64,000 nt of DNA, taken from an uncultured Ignavibacteriota bacterium (lineage in GTDB: Bacteria; Bacteroidota; Ignavibacteria; UBA10030; UBA8401). Shown here in pieces: positions 8,405 through 19,300 of this stretch. The translations under genes and the position numbers were made by a program. The stretch is from positions 95,102 to 159,101 of the forward strand of contig CAISDA010000017.1 in NCBI GenBank assembly GCA_903884005.1, read 5' to 3'. Within the stretch, counting starts at the first letter, position 1. Each line of letters opens with the position of its first letter. The notes beneath the pieces were generated by a model. That model worked only from the letters and a program-made list of their open reading frames with translations, was not told the origin of the DNA and searched no databases.

Positions 8405-9598
8405 TTACGCCTTCGGCGGTGCGCCGTTGCGCGTGAGCCTGAGTACGGTGATTTCCGAACGCGAGCCGAGCCGTATCGGCGGTCCCCAGTATCCGGTGCC
8501 CTTGCTCACGTAGATCACGGTCTTCCCGTACGTGTTGAGCCCGGAAAGGAACGGCTGGCCGATCGACGCAGCAAGATTCCACGGGATGAATTGTCCTCCG
8601 TGCGTGTGTCCTGAAAGCTGAAGATCGAAACCGAGGGGCGCCGCCTCATACAAGGAGCGCGGCTGATGCGCAAGCAATATTTTCACACCGGCCTCCGGCG
8701 CTCCCGATAATGCCTTCACCGGGCTCGACGCGTGATCCGGTGAGAATGCTCCTCCACCCACATCCGTGACGCCCGCAAGCAGCATGCGCCCCCCATTTTT
8801 TTCGATGATGACGTGTTCATTCACCAGCGTCCTGAATCCCAACAGCGTCGCCTCGCCCAGCCATTGCACTACGCCCGAATAATATTCATGATTTCCAGTG
8901 ACGAAAAATTTTCCGTAGGGAGCGGACATGGACGCCATCGGCTCAACGATATGATGCAAATGTGCAACAGAACCGTCGGCAAAGTCTCCGGTGAACGCGA
9001 CCATGTCCGGCTTCAATGCATTCACCTGGTCCACAACCGATTGGATGAATGAATGCCCGACCGTCAATCCCGCGTGTATGTCCGTGATCTGTACGATGCG
9101 GAAGCCTTCAAACTCCTCCGGCAAATTCGCAAGCGGCACATCCACGGTGATGACGCCGGGACGTTTCCGCGCTTCGAAAAATCCGACCGCCGTCATTGCC
9201 GATGCGAGAGCGATAATGCCCAGAGACAAGACACGCATCAAAAACAGCCGCCGTTCCGGATCGAAGGCAGCAGTGGCCGATGCCGGATCGCCGAACATTT
9301 TTCCCCCGGTGAAAAATACCAGTCCCGCGAGATCGCGCATGACGACAGCGGTGAACAAAAACGAAAAGAAGCCCATGCTGATATAGCCGACCCACATCAA
9401 TGCCGTCGCCCAATGATTGTCGACGCGTTTCATTTGAAAATACATTGTCAGCGGGGGGATGAGCAGAAAGACGACGATGGCAATCCAGGCCACCCAATTC
9501 CATGGCGCGGGCAGCTGGGCCGGGACGATCAACCGGAAACCCATATACGTGTAGCCGGCCGAAAGGATCAGCATCGCTGCAATAAAAAATACTATCAT
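8405..9598 (-). CDS. Membrane-anchored metallophosphoesterase (YkuE/YaeI type)
   Basis: A 397-residue protein with about four N-terminal membrane segments (residues 1-25, 34-54, 66-88, 120-140) and a C-terminal calcineurin-like phosphoesterase domain. The five metal-binding blocks are seen in order: DIHAG (Asp173, His175), GDFAD (204-208), GNHEYY (235-240), a LAHQPR block (His311) and SGHTHGGQ (329-336). Relatives such as B. subtilis YkuE and E. coli YaeI/LpxH-like enzymes hydrolyse phospholipid or UDP-lipid phosphoester bonds at the membrane. The substrate here is unknown. It is followed on the same strand by the aldo/keto reductase gene with a short gap; co-transcription is possible but not shown. 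Confidence 0.85.
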   Translation of the reverse strand: MIVFFIAAMLILSAGYTYMGFRLIVPAQLPAPWNWVAWIAIVVFLLIPPLTMYFQMKRVDNHWATALMWVGYISMGFFSFLFTAVVMRDLAGLVFFTGGKMFGDPASATAAFDPERRLFLMRVLSLGIIALASAMTAVGFFEARKRPGVITVDVPLANLPEEFEGFRIVQITDIHAGLTVGHSFIQSVVDQVNALKPDMVAFTGDFADGSVAHLHHIVEPMASMSAPYGKFFVTGNHEYYSGVVQWLGEATLLGFRTLVNEHVIIEKNGGRMLLAGVTDVGGGAFSPDHASSPVKALSGAPEAGVKILLAHQPRSLYEAAPLGFDLQLSGHTHGGQFIPWNLAASIGQPFLSGLNTYGKTVIYVSKGTGYWGPPIRLGSRSEITVLRLTRNGAPPKA

Positions 9599-9656
9599 GT
9601 TGTTCTTAGTTAGATGTGTGAAAGCGCGTTCGCACTCGATTGCTCAGCGCGTTGTG

Positions 9657-10643
9657 TTATCTGCCCAGGTTTGCCAGCGCTTGGGCTGGATACCGTGTGC
9701 CGGAGGCAGCCCCTGGCGGAAGGGCTTCGCTGATCCGCGCAATGTCCGCGGCCGAAAGCTGCACGTCGAGCGCATGGATGTTTTCTTCCAAATAGTTCCT
9801 GCGCTTTGTTCCGGGAATGGGAACCAGATCCGTTCCTTGCGCCAGCAGCCATGCAAGCGCCAGTTGCGCCGGCGTGCACTGCTTTTCAGCGGCAATCTCT
9901 TTCACGCGCACGACCAGTTCCATATTCTTCTGGAAATTTTCATCCTGGAAACGCGGATGATTCCGGCGTGTGTCGTCGGGTGCAAGATCGGCGATCTGTT
10001 GAAACGCTCCCGTCAGAAATCCGCGCCCCAGCGGACTGTAGGGAACGAACGTCATGCCGAGATCGCGGACCGTCGGAAGGATCTCGGCTTCCACATCGCG
10101 CGTCCACAGCGAATATTCCGTCTGGAGCGCGGCTATCGGATGAACCGCGTACGCTCTGCGAATCGTTTCCGCAGAGGCTTCAGACAATCCAAGGAAGCGC
10201 ACTTTTCCCTCTTTCACCAGTTCGGCCATTGCGCCCACGGTTTCCTCGATCGGCACATTCTGATCGACGCGATGCTGATAGTAGAGGTCGATGTAGTCCA
10301 TACCGAGATGTTTCAGGCTTGCATCGCATGCCGACCGGACGTACGCCGGACTGCCGTTAATGCCGAGAAAGCTGCCGTCTGCGCCGCGCACGTTTCCGAA
10401 TTTTGTTGCGAGGATCACATCCTTGCGGCGCGGTCCCAGGAACTTTCCGACGAGTTCTTCATTCTTTCCGATGCCGTACATATCCGCAGTGTCGAAAAAA
10501 TTGATGCCGAGTTCGAGGGCGCGATCGATCGTTGCACCCGATTCGTCGTCGTTCCTGCCGCTGTAAAAATCAGACATTCCCATGCACCCCAGGCCGAGCG
10601 CCGAAAGTTGAACTCCTGTGTTTCCTAGTGAACGATAGAGCAT
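9657..10643 (-). CDS. Aldo/keto reductase
   Basis: A 328-residue NADPH-dependent oxidoreductase with a TIM barrel, of the AKR13/YajO-like group. It begins [20 protein letters not shown]. The catalytic tetrad can be placed: Asp in [10 protein letters not shown], Tyr in the same motif, Lys in LATKFG, and His in YYQHRVD. The C-terminal cofactor loop [13 protein letters not shown] is present. The length is normal and the protein is cytoplasmic, with no signal peptide. The physiological substrate cannot be inferred from its neighbours, a metallophosphoesterase and a pentapeptide-repeat protein. Confidence 0.9.
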   Translation of the reverse strand: MLYRSLGNTGVQLSALGLGCMGMSDFYSGRNDDESGATIDRALELGINFFDTADMYGIGKNEELVGKFLGPRRKDVILATKFGNVRGADGSFLGINGSPAYVRSACDASLKHLGMDYIDLYYQHRVDQNVPIEETVGAMAELVKEGKVRFLGLSEASAETIRRAYAVHPIAALQTEYSLWTRDVEAEILPTVRDLGMTFVPYSPLGRGFLTGAFQQIADLAPDDTRRNHPRFQDENFQKNMELVVRVKEIAAEKQCTPAQLALAWLLAQGTDLVPIPGTKRRNYLEENIHALDVQLSAADIARISEALPPGAASGTRYPAQALANLGR

Positions 10644-10756
10644 TGTCGTAGTCCCTGTAAAGTGATGATCAGTTGAACGTGCGGATAGTTGTGTAAGTTG
10701 GAAAAAATAGTGAATGTAGTATCATACAACAGCGCCGGCAGGGCGAGGAGTTCCGA

Positions 10757-11407
10757 TCACTTGATGACGACGCCCAAATATTCGACCAGCGATATAGCTT
10801 CGGGCATCGAGAACTGGGCCTTCTTGATTTTGTTGCTGAGCGGATTGATCGCATACCCGCGCGCGTCGATGAACGAGGCCCGCGTCAGATTGGCATTGTT
10901 GAATTCGCTGCCGGTAAAACTGGAGTCGCTGAAATCGGCGCCCGTCAGATCCACATTGATAAAATCGGAGTCAATGATCTCGCACTGCCTCACCGACATC
11001 TTCCGCAGCGTCAATTCCGAAAAATTGCAATTGCGCAGCATGCACTTCGTAAAATTCATGTCCACAGACAGCGTATTGCACTGCGAGAACACCACGCCGA
11101 GAATTTTACATGCAGTAAATGTAACACCGCGCATTTTTGCATCGTTCATGATGACGAGGGAAACGTTGCAGTCCGTGAACGTGCAATTTTCAAACAGGGA
11201 GCCCGAGAGATTCGCCCCGGACAGGTCGCAATTTTTAAAATGGCAGCGCGTGAATGTTTTGCCGCGTAGCACGCCGCCACGAGCGCTGACATTGGCAAAC
11301 GTCGCATTCTCAAACTCTTCTGCGGCGAACGGATCTGCTTCTGCCTCGTCGTGCGTTGTCATGGCGCGTGTGGTATCGAACAGGGTGGGGGCTGCGGTGG
11401 ATTTCAT
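10757..11407 (-). CDS. Pentapeptide-repeat protein
   Basis: A 216-residue protein whose central 150 residues follow the five-residue A(D/N)LxF-type periodicity (for example CDLSGANLSGSLFENCTF and VDLTGADFSDSSFTGSEF). This predicts a right-handed quadrilateral beta-helix. Such proteins include DNA mimics that protect gyrase (Qnr/MfpA type) and many of unknown role. The cysteine-rich variant seen here (CHFKNC, FTDCNV) is common. The N-terminus is acidic (DEAEADPFAAEEFENA), and there is no signal peptide, so it is probably cytoplasmic. No quinolone-resistance role is claimed. Confidence 0.85.
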   Translation of the reverse strand: MKSTAAPTLFDTTRAMTTHDEAEADPFAAEEFENATFANVSARGGVLRGKTFTRCHFKNCDLSGANLSGSLFENCTFTDCNVSLVIMNDAKMRGVTFTACKILGVVFSQCNTLSVDMNFTKCMLRNCNFSELTLRKMSVRQCEIIDSDFINVDLTGADFSDSSFTGSEFNNANLTRASFIDARGYAINPLSNKIKKAQFSMPEAISLVEYLGVVIK

Positions 11408-11547
11408 TCGTAAAACATAGAGAAGTTGCGAATGAAATGCAACCCGCAGGCCGGATGAATCGACGTCCCAATTCTCCGTCCGCGCAAAATCAGCAGTCCA
11501 TAGACCGCGCGCATCTGCATACTAACCGGCGTCGTCATGCCTGCGCG

Positions 11548-11988
11548 TCACACAGTCCGAACCTCAACGCCTTGGGACCTCGCGAGGTCAAGGATCTTCG
11601 GTTTGACTACCCTGTGCTGCTCAAACGTGAGGTTGCCGAGGTTCATCGTGCGCCGCCTGCCGCTCTTCGTGATGAAGGTCCACAAAAACATCTGTTCCTC
11701 AATGCGGGAAATTTCATTCCATTGGTACTGCTTTTTCCATGGCCTGCCCTCTGGGCCCGCAAATCCATGCTCATCGAACGTGAATGAACGCAGACGGAAC
11801 ATTCTGGGGGCTGTCAATGCAATGACAAGGGCGGCACCGCCAACGATGGAATACATATATCCAACCCAATCCCCCTTGCTGATGCCGATGATGAGATAGA
11901 AGATTCCGCTAACAACGATGATGCCCCGTTGCACCATTTGCGTTTTCGGAGTTTGTTCGGGCTGAAGGTAGAGCGTGATGGGTTCCAT
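11548..11988 (-). CDS. Small membrane protein with PH-like soluble domain
   Basis: From ATG at 11988 the product is 146 residues. Two close hydrophobic segments (about residues 19-36 and 42-60) are followed by a soluble domain with alternating strands (FTFDEHGFAG, YQWNEISRIEEQ, RRTMNLGNL). This layout resembles bacterial PH-domain and YcxB-like membrane proteins, but no specific family is claimed. The frame is open upstream to 12168; that part would overlap the promoter region of the divergently transcribed response regulator, so the shorter start is preferred. Function unknown. Confidence 0.65.
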   Translation of the reverse strand: MEPITLYLQPEQTPKTQMVQRGIIVVSGIFYLIIGISKGDWVGYMYSIVGGAALVIALTAPRMFRLRSFTFDEHGFAGPEGRPWKKQYQWNEISRIEEQMFLWTFITKSGRRRTMNLGNLTFEQHRVVKPKILDLARSQGVEVRTV

Positions 11989-12176
11989 AGCGTGTCCATA
12001 CGAGTAGCCGACGATTGGCCGGGCGACGGATCCTGAAGACGCAATGGTGAATAATAAAGAACAAATCGAGGAAAGGCAAGGCGTGTGTGCGGCAGTATGC
12101 ACGGCTGCGCGATGCGAAATTGAATAAAATCCGTATATTGAGAGAACATCGTTCGTTCCCTCACGCATCGGATAGC

Positions 12177-12854
12177 ATGAAATTACTCCTGATCGAAGAC
12201 GAAAAAGAGCTGTCGCGGTCCATCATCGAATATATTAAGGATGAAGGGTACGTCTGCACGTGTTCGTACAGCTTTATTGATGCTTCGAAAAATATCAATG
12301 ATTACGAATACGACTGTGTCGTCGTGGACCTCACGCTTCCCGGCGGAAGCGGCCTCGAATTGATTCGGCAATTGAAAACGGTGCAGCCGGCGACGGGCAT
12401 CATCATCATCTCCGCGAAGAATTCGCTGGACGATAAACTTGCAGGCCTCGATCTGGGCGCCGATGACTACCTCACAAAACCGTTCCACCTTGCCGAATTG
12501 AACTCCAGAATTAAATCAGTTTTGCGCCGTAGATTCTATTCCGGCAGTTCTTCCGTGATCATCAACGAATTGCGCATTGAACCGGAGAAGCACGAGGTGT
12601 TCGTGCACGACGGAGAAATTGCACTCACCAAAAAAGAATTCGACATTCTCCTGTACCTGGCGACCAACAAGGAAAAAGTGCTGACGAAAGAGGGTATTCT
12701 GGAGCATATCTGGGGGGACGATGCGGCAACGTTCGACAGCCTGGATTTTGTCTATACGCATATTAAGAACCTCCGGAAAAAATTGATTGCAGGGAACTGC
12801 GGCGATTACATCAAATCGGTGTACGGCATCGGATATAAATTTTCGGCTCTATGA
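12177..12854 (+). CDS. OmpR/PhoB-family response regulator
   Basis: A 225-residue DNA-binding response regulator. The receiver domain (residues 1-115) has the acidic pocket Glu7/Asp8 (LLIEDEKE), the phospho-acceptor Asp51 (VVVDLTLPGGSG) and Lys101 (DYLTKPF). A winged-helix domain follows (residues about 128-225, ending GDYIKSVYGIGYKFS). ATG 12177 is chosen because it begins MKLLLIEDE; the frame is open upstream but that part overlaps the divergent promoter. The stop overlaps the start of the next gene (ATGA), so it is coupled to its kinase. It probably controls the RND efflux genes directly downstream. Confidence 0.93.
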   Translation: MKLLLIEDEKELSRSIIEYIKDEGYVCTCSYSFIDASKNINDYEYDCVVVDLTLPGGSGLELIRQLKTVQPATGIIIISAKNSLDDKLAGLDLGADDYLTKPFHLAELNSRIKSVLRRRFYSGSSSVIINELRIEPEKHEVFVHDGEIALTKKEFDILLYLATNKEKVLTKEGILEHIWGDDAATFDSLDFVYTHIKNLRKKLIAGNCGDYIKSVYGIGYKFSAL

Positions 12855-14116
12855 AATTATTACACTCGATCACCCGGAAATATATCGTCAGTGCAGTCTC
12901 CGTGCTCATCCTTTTCACTGTCGCGATGTACGTTCTCGTCAATACGATACTCGACAGCAGCATCAACGAACAGTTGATGGGCACCAAAGGGAGGATCGTG
13001 AGCAATTATCCCGGCGGTTCGCTGAAAGTATTCCCGTTCATCGAGATCGATGAAGTGGCGTCCATCCCCCCGCACACGGCCGATATGCTCAAGGACACGC
13101 TGATCTACAACACGGCCGAACACGAACAGGAAGTGTTCAGAGAGTACGTGTCCTATCAGGAACTGCATCATTCTCCGCACAAGATCACCCTGCGTCTGTC
13201 GCTCATCGAAAAAGAGGATTTGATCTGGGCATTCAGCGCGGCCTTCGGCTTGTTCTCGGCGCTGCTGCTCCTCGCGTTGTTCATCGTCAACAAGAAGACC
13301 ACGGCTGCTTTGTTTGCGCCGTTTTACAGAACGCTGGCCCAGATGCGGAATTTTTCGCTGCGCTCCTCAGTGCCGCTCGCCCTTGAAAATGGCGATATTG
13401 ACGAATTCAAGGAATTAAACACCATTCTCTCGGAGCTGACGGCGAGAGCGCGAAAAGAATATACGGCGGTCAAGGAATTTTCAGAAAACGCGTCGCACGA
13501 GCTGCAGACGCCTTTGGCGATCGTCACGTCGAAGCTCGACCTGTTGATACAAAAGGAAAATCTGGACGACGAAGAAAAATTGCTGATCGAAGCAATGTAT
13601 CAGAATATCGGCAGACTGACGCATCTCAACAAGGCGCTTCTGCTCCTGTCGCAGATAGAGACCGCCGGATATTTCGAACCGGCCGATGTGGACTTCGCGC
13701 GGGAAGTCCGCAGTGAACTCGATGCGATGATGCCCATTGCCGAGTACAAAAATATTACGGTCACATCATCGATCGAACCGATGCGTCCCGTGACGGCGAA
13801 CCCGATGCTCGTCCATATCCTCGTGAAAAATCTTCTGTCCAACGCCCTGAAACATAATCACGACGGCGGGACCATCGCGGTGCGTGCAGAGGAAAATTCG
13901 TTCGTCATTGAAAATACAGGCGCTGCGCCGGAATCGGGTACGGAGATATTGTTCGATCGCTTTCAAAAATCGGGCGCTTCGGACGACTCGATCGGCTTGG
14001 GCCTGGCGGTTGTCAAAGAAATTTGCACGCTGTATCACTTCGGAGTCGAGTATGTCTATGCGGGCGGGATGCATACTGTGACCGTTCGCCTGACAGGCAT
14101 TCATCAGAGCAACTGA
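12851..14116 (+). CDS. Sensor histidine kinase of the efflux operon
   Basis: A 421-residue membrane kinase with two transmembrane segments (about residues 10-33 and 122-144) around a short periplasmic sensor loop of roughly 90 residues. The HisKA domain has the phospho-acceptor His216 in NASHELQTPLAI. The ATPase domain has the N box (LVKNLLSNALKHNHDGG), a weak G1 region and the G2 box DSIGLGLAVVKEI. It overlaps the regulator gene by four bases and is followed eight bases later by a TolC-like gene. The sensed signal is unknown; by position it should be a substrate of the pump or a cell-envelope stress. Confidence 0.92.
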   Translation: MKLLHSITRKYIVSAVSVLILFTVAMYVLVNTILDSSINEQLMGTKGRIVSNYPGGSLKVFPFIEIDEVASIPPHTADMLKDTLIYNTAEHEQEVFREYVSYQELHHSPHKITLRLSLIEKEDLIWAFSAAFGLFSALLLLALFIVNKKTTAALFAPFYRTLAQMRNFSLRSSVPLALENGDIDEFKELNTILSELTARARKEYTAVKEFSENASHELQTPLAIVTSKLDLLIQKENLDDEEKLLIEAMYQNIGRLTHLNKALLLLSQIETAGYFEPADVDFAREVRSELDAMMPIAEYKNITVTSSIEPMRPVTANPMLVHILVKNLLSNALKHNHDGGTIAVRAEENSFVIENTGAAPESGTEILFDRFQKSGASDDSIGLGLAVVKEICTLYHFGVEYVYAGGMHTVTVRLTGIHQSN

Positions 14117-14124
14117 CACTATCT

Positions 14125-15384
14125 ATGAAAATACTAACAGTGGCGCTTCTCCTTGTTGTTGTCGGTGCGCGCGCGCAAAACAACCTGGAGCATTTCCTCC
14201 GGACAGCAGAGACCAACAGTCCGCTGTTGAAAGAGTATGCAAACCAGCTGTCGTCCTCGTCGCTGCAAAAGGAGGCGATAAGATCGCAGCAGCAGCTGCC
14301 GCAGGTCTCCCTGTCGGCCGGATACCTCTTCGCTCCGTTCTTTAACAATAACGGACATATAGTCTCCGCCACTCCCGATCCTCAGGCGATCGGCTACGAC
14401 GTCGGCATCACGAACGGCGGTTTGTATTCCGCACAGATCAGCGTGGAAAAAAACATTTTTAACGGGCCGCTCATCGACGCGCTCACGGGCACACAGGAGA
14501 TACAGGAAGCATCGATCAACCATTCGCTGTCGATGACGCGGAGGGACCTTCACAAACAGGTGACGGACCTGTACCTGCAGACGTATGAATCGCAGAAACT
14601 GTACGAGCTCGGCGCGGAAACGGCCGGCATTATGAAGGATCTCCTGCGTGTGCTCGGGAACCTCGTTGAACGCGGAGCGTCCAAACAATCGGAGTATCTG
14701 CTCTTGTCCATTGAATGCGAGGGCAAAACGATCGCAGCCGCTGACGCCCGTGTGCAATATGCGACCAATCTCAATCAGCTCAATTCGCTGTGCGGCATTG
14801 TGGATACCGCTGTGGTTCCCGTAGACTCGGTGTTCCTGGCCGTCCGTGCCGATGCGCCGGGATTCGCTTTCGCGAAAAAATACGAACTGGACAGCCTCTC
14901 CGCCCTCGTGCAGCAGCAGCTCTTTGAAACCAAATATCAGCCCCAGGTGGCGCTGTTTGTCAATACCGGACTGAACGCCGTTGAACTGGATAATATAGAG
15001 AGAAAGTTCGGCGTCAGCGCCGGGGTCAGCGTGTCGATCCCCCTGTTCGACGGGAACCAGCGGTCGATCGCGCGCCAACAAAATCAATTGTCGCTCCAGA
15101 GCATTGCCAACTACCGGGAAAATTTCGCCATTCAGGTGAAAAATCAGCGGAAGAATGCGCTCGACCGCCTGGAGGCTCAACGCGCCAACCTGGCCTCTCT
15201 GTCGCGGCAGATCGTCGGCTACGGGCAGCTCATTCGCATCACGGAAAACGAATTGCGCCTGGGACACGTGTCCATGATCGAGTACCTGACCGTCCTGAAA
15301 AATTATACAGACCTGAAAAAAAGCAGAATATCCGCCGAAGCCGATGTGCAGCGGGAAATAACGAATATCAATTATTGGAACTGA
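14125..15384 (+). CDS. TolC-like outer membrane efflux protein
   Basis: A 419-residue outer-membrane channel subunit of a tripartite efflux pump. It has a signal peptide (MKILTVALLLVVVGARAQ) and the long alpha-helical repeats of the OEP/TolC family. The conserved pattern around the beta-barrel entry is seen near VSAGVSVSIPLFDGNQRS, the typical S-x-P-L-F-D motif of TolC repeats. The length matches the usual 400-480 residues. ATG 14125 follows the kinase stop by eight bases. The adaptor gene begins six bases after its stop, so the pump parts are co-transcribed with the sensor pair. Confidence 0.9.
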   Translation: MKILTVALLLVVVGARAQNNLEHFLRTAETNSPLLKEYANQLSSSSLQKEAIRSQQQLPQVSLSAGYLFAPFFNNNGHIVSATPDPQAIGYDVGITNGGLYSAQISVEKNIFNGPLIDALTGTQEIQEASINHSLSMTRRDLHKQVTDLYLQTYESQKLYELGAETAGIMKDLLRVLGNLVERGASKQSEYLLLSIECEGKTIAAADARVQYATNLNQLNSLCGIVDTAVVPVDSVFLAVRADAPGFAFAKKYELDSLSALVQQQLFETKYQPQVALFVNTGLNAVELDNIERKFGVSAGVSVSIPLFDGNQRSIARQQNQLSLQSIANYRENFAIQVKNQRKNALDRLEAQRANLASLSRQIVGYGQLIRITENELRLGHVSMIEYLTVLKNYTDLKKSRISAEADVQREITNINYWN

Positions 15385-15389
15385 CGCAC

Positions 15390-16325
15390 ATGAAGACACT
15401 GCATATGCAAAGCGGGAAACGCATGATCGGGATCGCCGGTGCAAGCGCGCTGTTGTTGCTCGCCTCGTGCTCGGCGCCGAAGGACAACGATGCGGCGCCT
15501 GCGGGCGGAACACCGGTGAAGATCGTTCATCCTTCCACCTCCTCGCTGGCCGAGTCGATGGAATGCAACGCAACGACGGCATTCCTGAAAAAGGAGATCG
15601 TGCGGTCGACGTTCCAGGGGTTCATTCAGAAGACGAATAAGGCGATCGGGGATAATATTCAAGAGGGGGAGATCCTCTTGTATCTGAAAACCAAAGAAGC
15701 CCCCGCGGGGGACAGTCCCGGCATTCACGTGAATGACAATCTGTTCCAGGGAACCGTTCCGCTGACGGCAAAATCCACGGGCGTGCTGACGGAAATGAAT
15801 TTTCATGCGGGCGAGTACGTGCAGGAGGGGGAACAACTGGCGGTCATCGCAAATCCGTCGTCGCTCGTGGTGATGCTCAATGTGCCATATCAAAATGCGT
15901 CGCAGATCGGCATCAACACCCGATGCACGGTGATCCTTCCGAACGGCAGGAGGATGGACGGGACGGTCGCCAGCGCGCTCCCGTCGGTGGACCCCGCGTC
16001 CCAGACACAATCATTCATCATACGGTGCGCGGACATGGCACACGTGCCGGCCAATTTGAATCTTGTCGTGACGATTCCCGTGCGCGCGATCAGGAATGCC
16101 GTTGTTCTTCCGAAGCGCGCCATACAAAGCAACGAGACGCTGGACAGCTTCTGGATCATGAAGCTGGTGAACGATTCAATTGCCGTGAAGGTGCCGATCG
16201 TGAAGGGTTCGGAAAACGACAGTCTCGTGCAGATACTCGCCCCCGTCCTGAATGCGGCCGAGAGAATAGTCTTCGAAGGCGGTTATGGTCTGCCGGACAC
16301 TGCCAGGGTAAGCATAGGGAACTGA
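15390..16325 (+). CDS. RND efflux periplasmic adaptor lipoprotein
   Basis: A 311-residue membrane-fusion protein that links the inner-membrane RND pump to the TolC-like channel. The N-terminus is a lipoprotein signal with lipobox LLASC (LLLLASCSAPKDN), so it should be anchored by a lipid in the inner membrane. The biotinyl-lipoyl-like half motifs (AIGDNIQEGEILLYL and FHAGEYVQEGEQLAVI) surround a short hairpin, and a beta-barrel domain follows. The ATG at 15390 is preferred; an upstream in-frame TTG at 15375 overlaps the channel gene. The pump gene begins five bases after its stop. Confidence 0.9.
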   Translation: MKTLHMQSGKRMIGIAGASALLLLASCSAPKDNDAAPAGGTPVKIVHPSTSSLAESMECNATTAFLKKEIVRSTFQGFIQKTNKAIGDNIQEGEILLYLKTKEAPAGDSPGIHVNDNLFQGTVPLTAKSTGVLTEMNFHAGEYVQEGEQLAVIANPSSLVVMLNVPYQNASQIGINTRCTVILPNGRRMDGTVASALPSVDPASQTQSFIIRCADMAHVPANLNLVVTIPVRAIRNAVVLPKRAIQSNETLDSFWIMKLVNDSIAVKVPIVKGSENDSLVQILAPVLNAAERIVFEGGYGLPDTARVSIGN

Positions 16326-16330
16326 CGACG

Positions 16331-19300
16331 ATGAACAACTTCTACGCACGCTATAAAAGTCCGATCCTCGCCATCGCGTTCATGATCCTGGCCGGGGGGA
16401 TCTTTTCCCTCCTGAAGATCCAATCGGGATTGTTCCCCGATATCACGTTTCCGAAGATCAAAATCATTGCCGACAACGGCCAGCAGCCGATCGATAAAAT
16501 GATGGTCACGGTCACCGTGCCGCTCGAAAACGCGATAAAAAAAGTGGAAGAGCTGCAAATGGTCCACAGCACCACGAGCCGCGGCAGCTGCGAGATCTCG
16601 GCGTTCCTCAATTGGAACACCGATGTCGATCTGGGCAAGCAGCGCATCGAAGCCCGCATCAATGCGATCAAGCAATTGCTGCCCGCCGATGTCAACATCA
16701 CTGTCGAAAAAATGAATCCCTCCATCCTGCCGATCATGGGGTTCTCGCTCGAGGGTGCGGGGAAGAGTCCGATAGAATTGAGGCAGATCGCTGAATATAC
16801 GATCAAGCCGTTCCTCTCGCGGATACAGGGGATTTCGGACGTGGTGGTCATCGGGGGAAAAACAAAAGAATATCATCTCATCATCGACCCGGTGAAGGTA
16901 AGCCAGCTCGGACTGACGCCGCAAACGATCATGAACGTGCTCACGCAGTCGAACATCATTGCGTCGAACGGGTATGTGCAGGACTATAACCGGCTGTACC
17001 TTTCCATCACCGACGCCTCGATCGCATCCAAGGAAGCACTTGAAAATACGATCATCAGCAATTCTCCGAAACGGATAGTGAAGGTGAAGGATGTCGCTTC
17101 GGTCGAGATCGGGGAAGTAAAAGAGTATATCAAGATCAACGCAAACGGCTTGAATGTGCCGCTCATCGCGATCCTGAAGCAGCCGAAGGCGAATTTGCTG
17201 GAAGTGGTGGACAGTGTTCACGTGCAGCTCGGCGAACTCTCAAAGCTGCTCCCGGCCGGTGTTGTCATAAAGCCATTTTACAACCAGGCGGAATTTGTGG
17301 GAGACTCGATCAGCAGCCTGCGCGACGTGCTCTGGATCGGCCTTGTGCTCGCAATGTTCGTGACCGTCATTTTCCTGCGTTCGGTCAAGGCGAGCTCGGT
17401 GATCCTCCTCACGATTCCCGTGACGCTCGCGGCGACGGTCATCCTCCTCTACGCGTTCGGATACACGCTCAACATCATGACCATCGGAGCGATCGCCGCA
17501 GCGATCGGATTGATCATCGACGACGCCATCGTGGTCGTCGAACAGATCCACCGCACGCACGAGGAGCATCCCGAGGCGAACAGCTTCGACCTGATCTCGA
17601 AGGCGATCCGTTATCTGTTCCCTGCAATGGTCGGCTCATCGCTCAGCACGATCGTGATCTTCCTGCCGTTCGCGCTCATGAGCGGCGTTGCAGGCGCGTA
17701 TTTCAGGGTCCTCACAGACACGATGATCATCACGCTCGCGTGCTCGTTCTTCGTCACGTGGATCTGCCTTCCGGCCATCTATGTGATGTTCTCAACGGAA
17801 AAACATTTCATTCAGGAACAGTCGAAGGAAGTGCGGCAGCGTGCCTGGGTGTACTACGTCATCGAAAAACCGGTGATCTCGCTGAGTTTCGTTGCGGCGA
17901 TCATCGTGCTCTCGGCCATCGTCACGCCGAAACTCCCATCCGGTTTCCTGCCGGAGATGGACGAAGGGTCGATCGTACTCGACTATTCAAGTCCAGCCGG
18001 CACATCGCTCGAGGACACGGACGCGATGCTGCAGTATGTGGACCGCGTTCTGGCAGCAACACCCGAAGTGGAATCGTTCTCGAGACGGACCGGAACACAG
18101 ATGGGATTTTTCATCACCGAACCGAACCGCGGCGACTACCTCATCCAATTGAAGAAGCGGCGGGATAAATCGACAGAGGAAGTGTCCAATGAAATACGGA
18201 AACGCATCGAGCCGGCGCTTCCCTCTCTCCGCGTGGACTTCGGCCAGGTGATCACCGACATGCTCGGCGACCTGATGAGCTCGGTCCAGCCGATCGACAT
18301 AAAAATATTCGGCGACGATTCGCACACACTCCACGCATTGGCCGAAGACGCGGCGTCGGCGGTTGAAGGCACGCCGGGCACCGCCGACGTGTTTAACGGC
18401 ATCACCATCGCCGGGCCGGAGATGGCGTTCCATCCGAACATTGCGAAGCTGAGCCAATACCAGCTCTCGCCGCAGGATTTTCAGTTCCAGATGCAGACAA
18501 AAATTGAAGGAACGCGCGTCGGTTCCATGCTGGAAAAAAACCGGCTCGTGGACATACGCATGATAGAGCAATCGAAGCAGCATACGGTGCTCGACCTCCG
18601 GCGCACGTCCCTCTTCCTGCCTGACGGGAAGACAAAGCCGATCGGCGAATTTGCCGACTTCAGCATGAATGCCGGCGTCGCGGAAATTGAGAGGGAGAAC
18701 CTTCAGCAGATGGTCTCGGTGACGGCGCGATTGAACAATCGGGACCTTGGCAGCACGCTTGCCGAGATCAGGAAAAATATTTCCTCCAGGCTCCATGTGC
18801 CTTCCGGATATCAGGTCGTGTACGGCGGTTCGTACGCCGAGCAGCAGCAGGCGTTCAAGGAATTGCTTGTCATTCTGCTCTTGGCGGTGCTGCTTGTGTT
18901 CACCGTCATCCTGTTCCTGTTCAGGAAGGTGCGCGTGGCGCTGTCGATCATTTTCATCGCGGTGCTTGGCATCGGCGGATGCGTTGCAGCCTTGTTCCTG
19001 ACGGGCACGCCGTTGAACGTCGGGAGCTATACGGGAATCATCATGATCATCGGCATTATCGGTGAAAACGCGATCTTCACGTACCTGCAATATTCCGAAT
19101 CGAAGCGGACCGGCCTGAAGCGGGACGACGCGATCGCCTTTGCCATTTCGACGCGGCTGCGTCCGAAGCTGATGACGGCTCTCGGGGCGATCACCGCGCT
19201 GTTTCCCCTTGCGCTCGGCATGGGGACCGGAGCGCAGATGCATCAGCCGCTGGCGATAGCGATCATCGGAGGACTGATCCTCGCGCTTCCACTCCTGCTC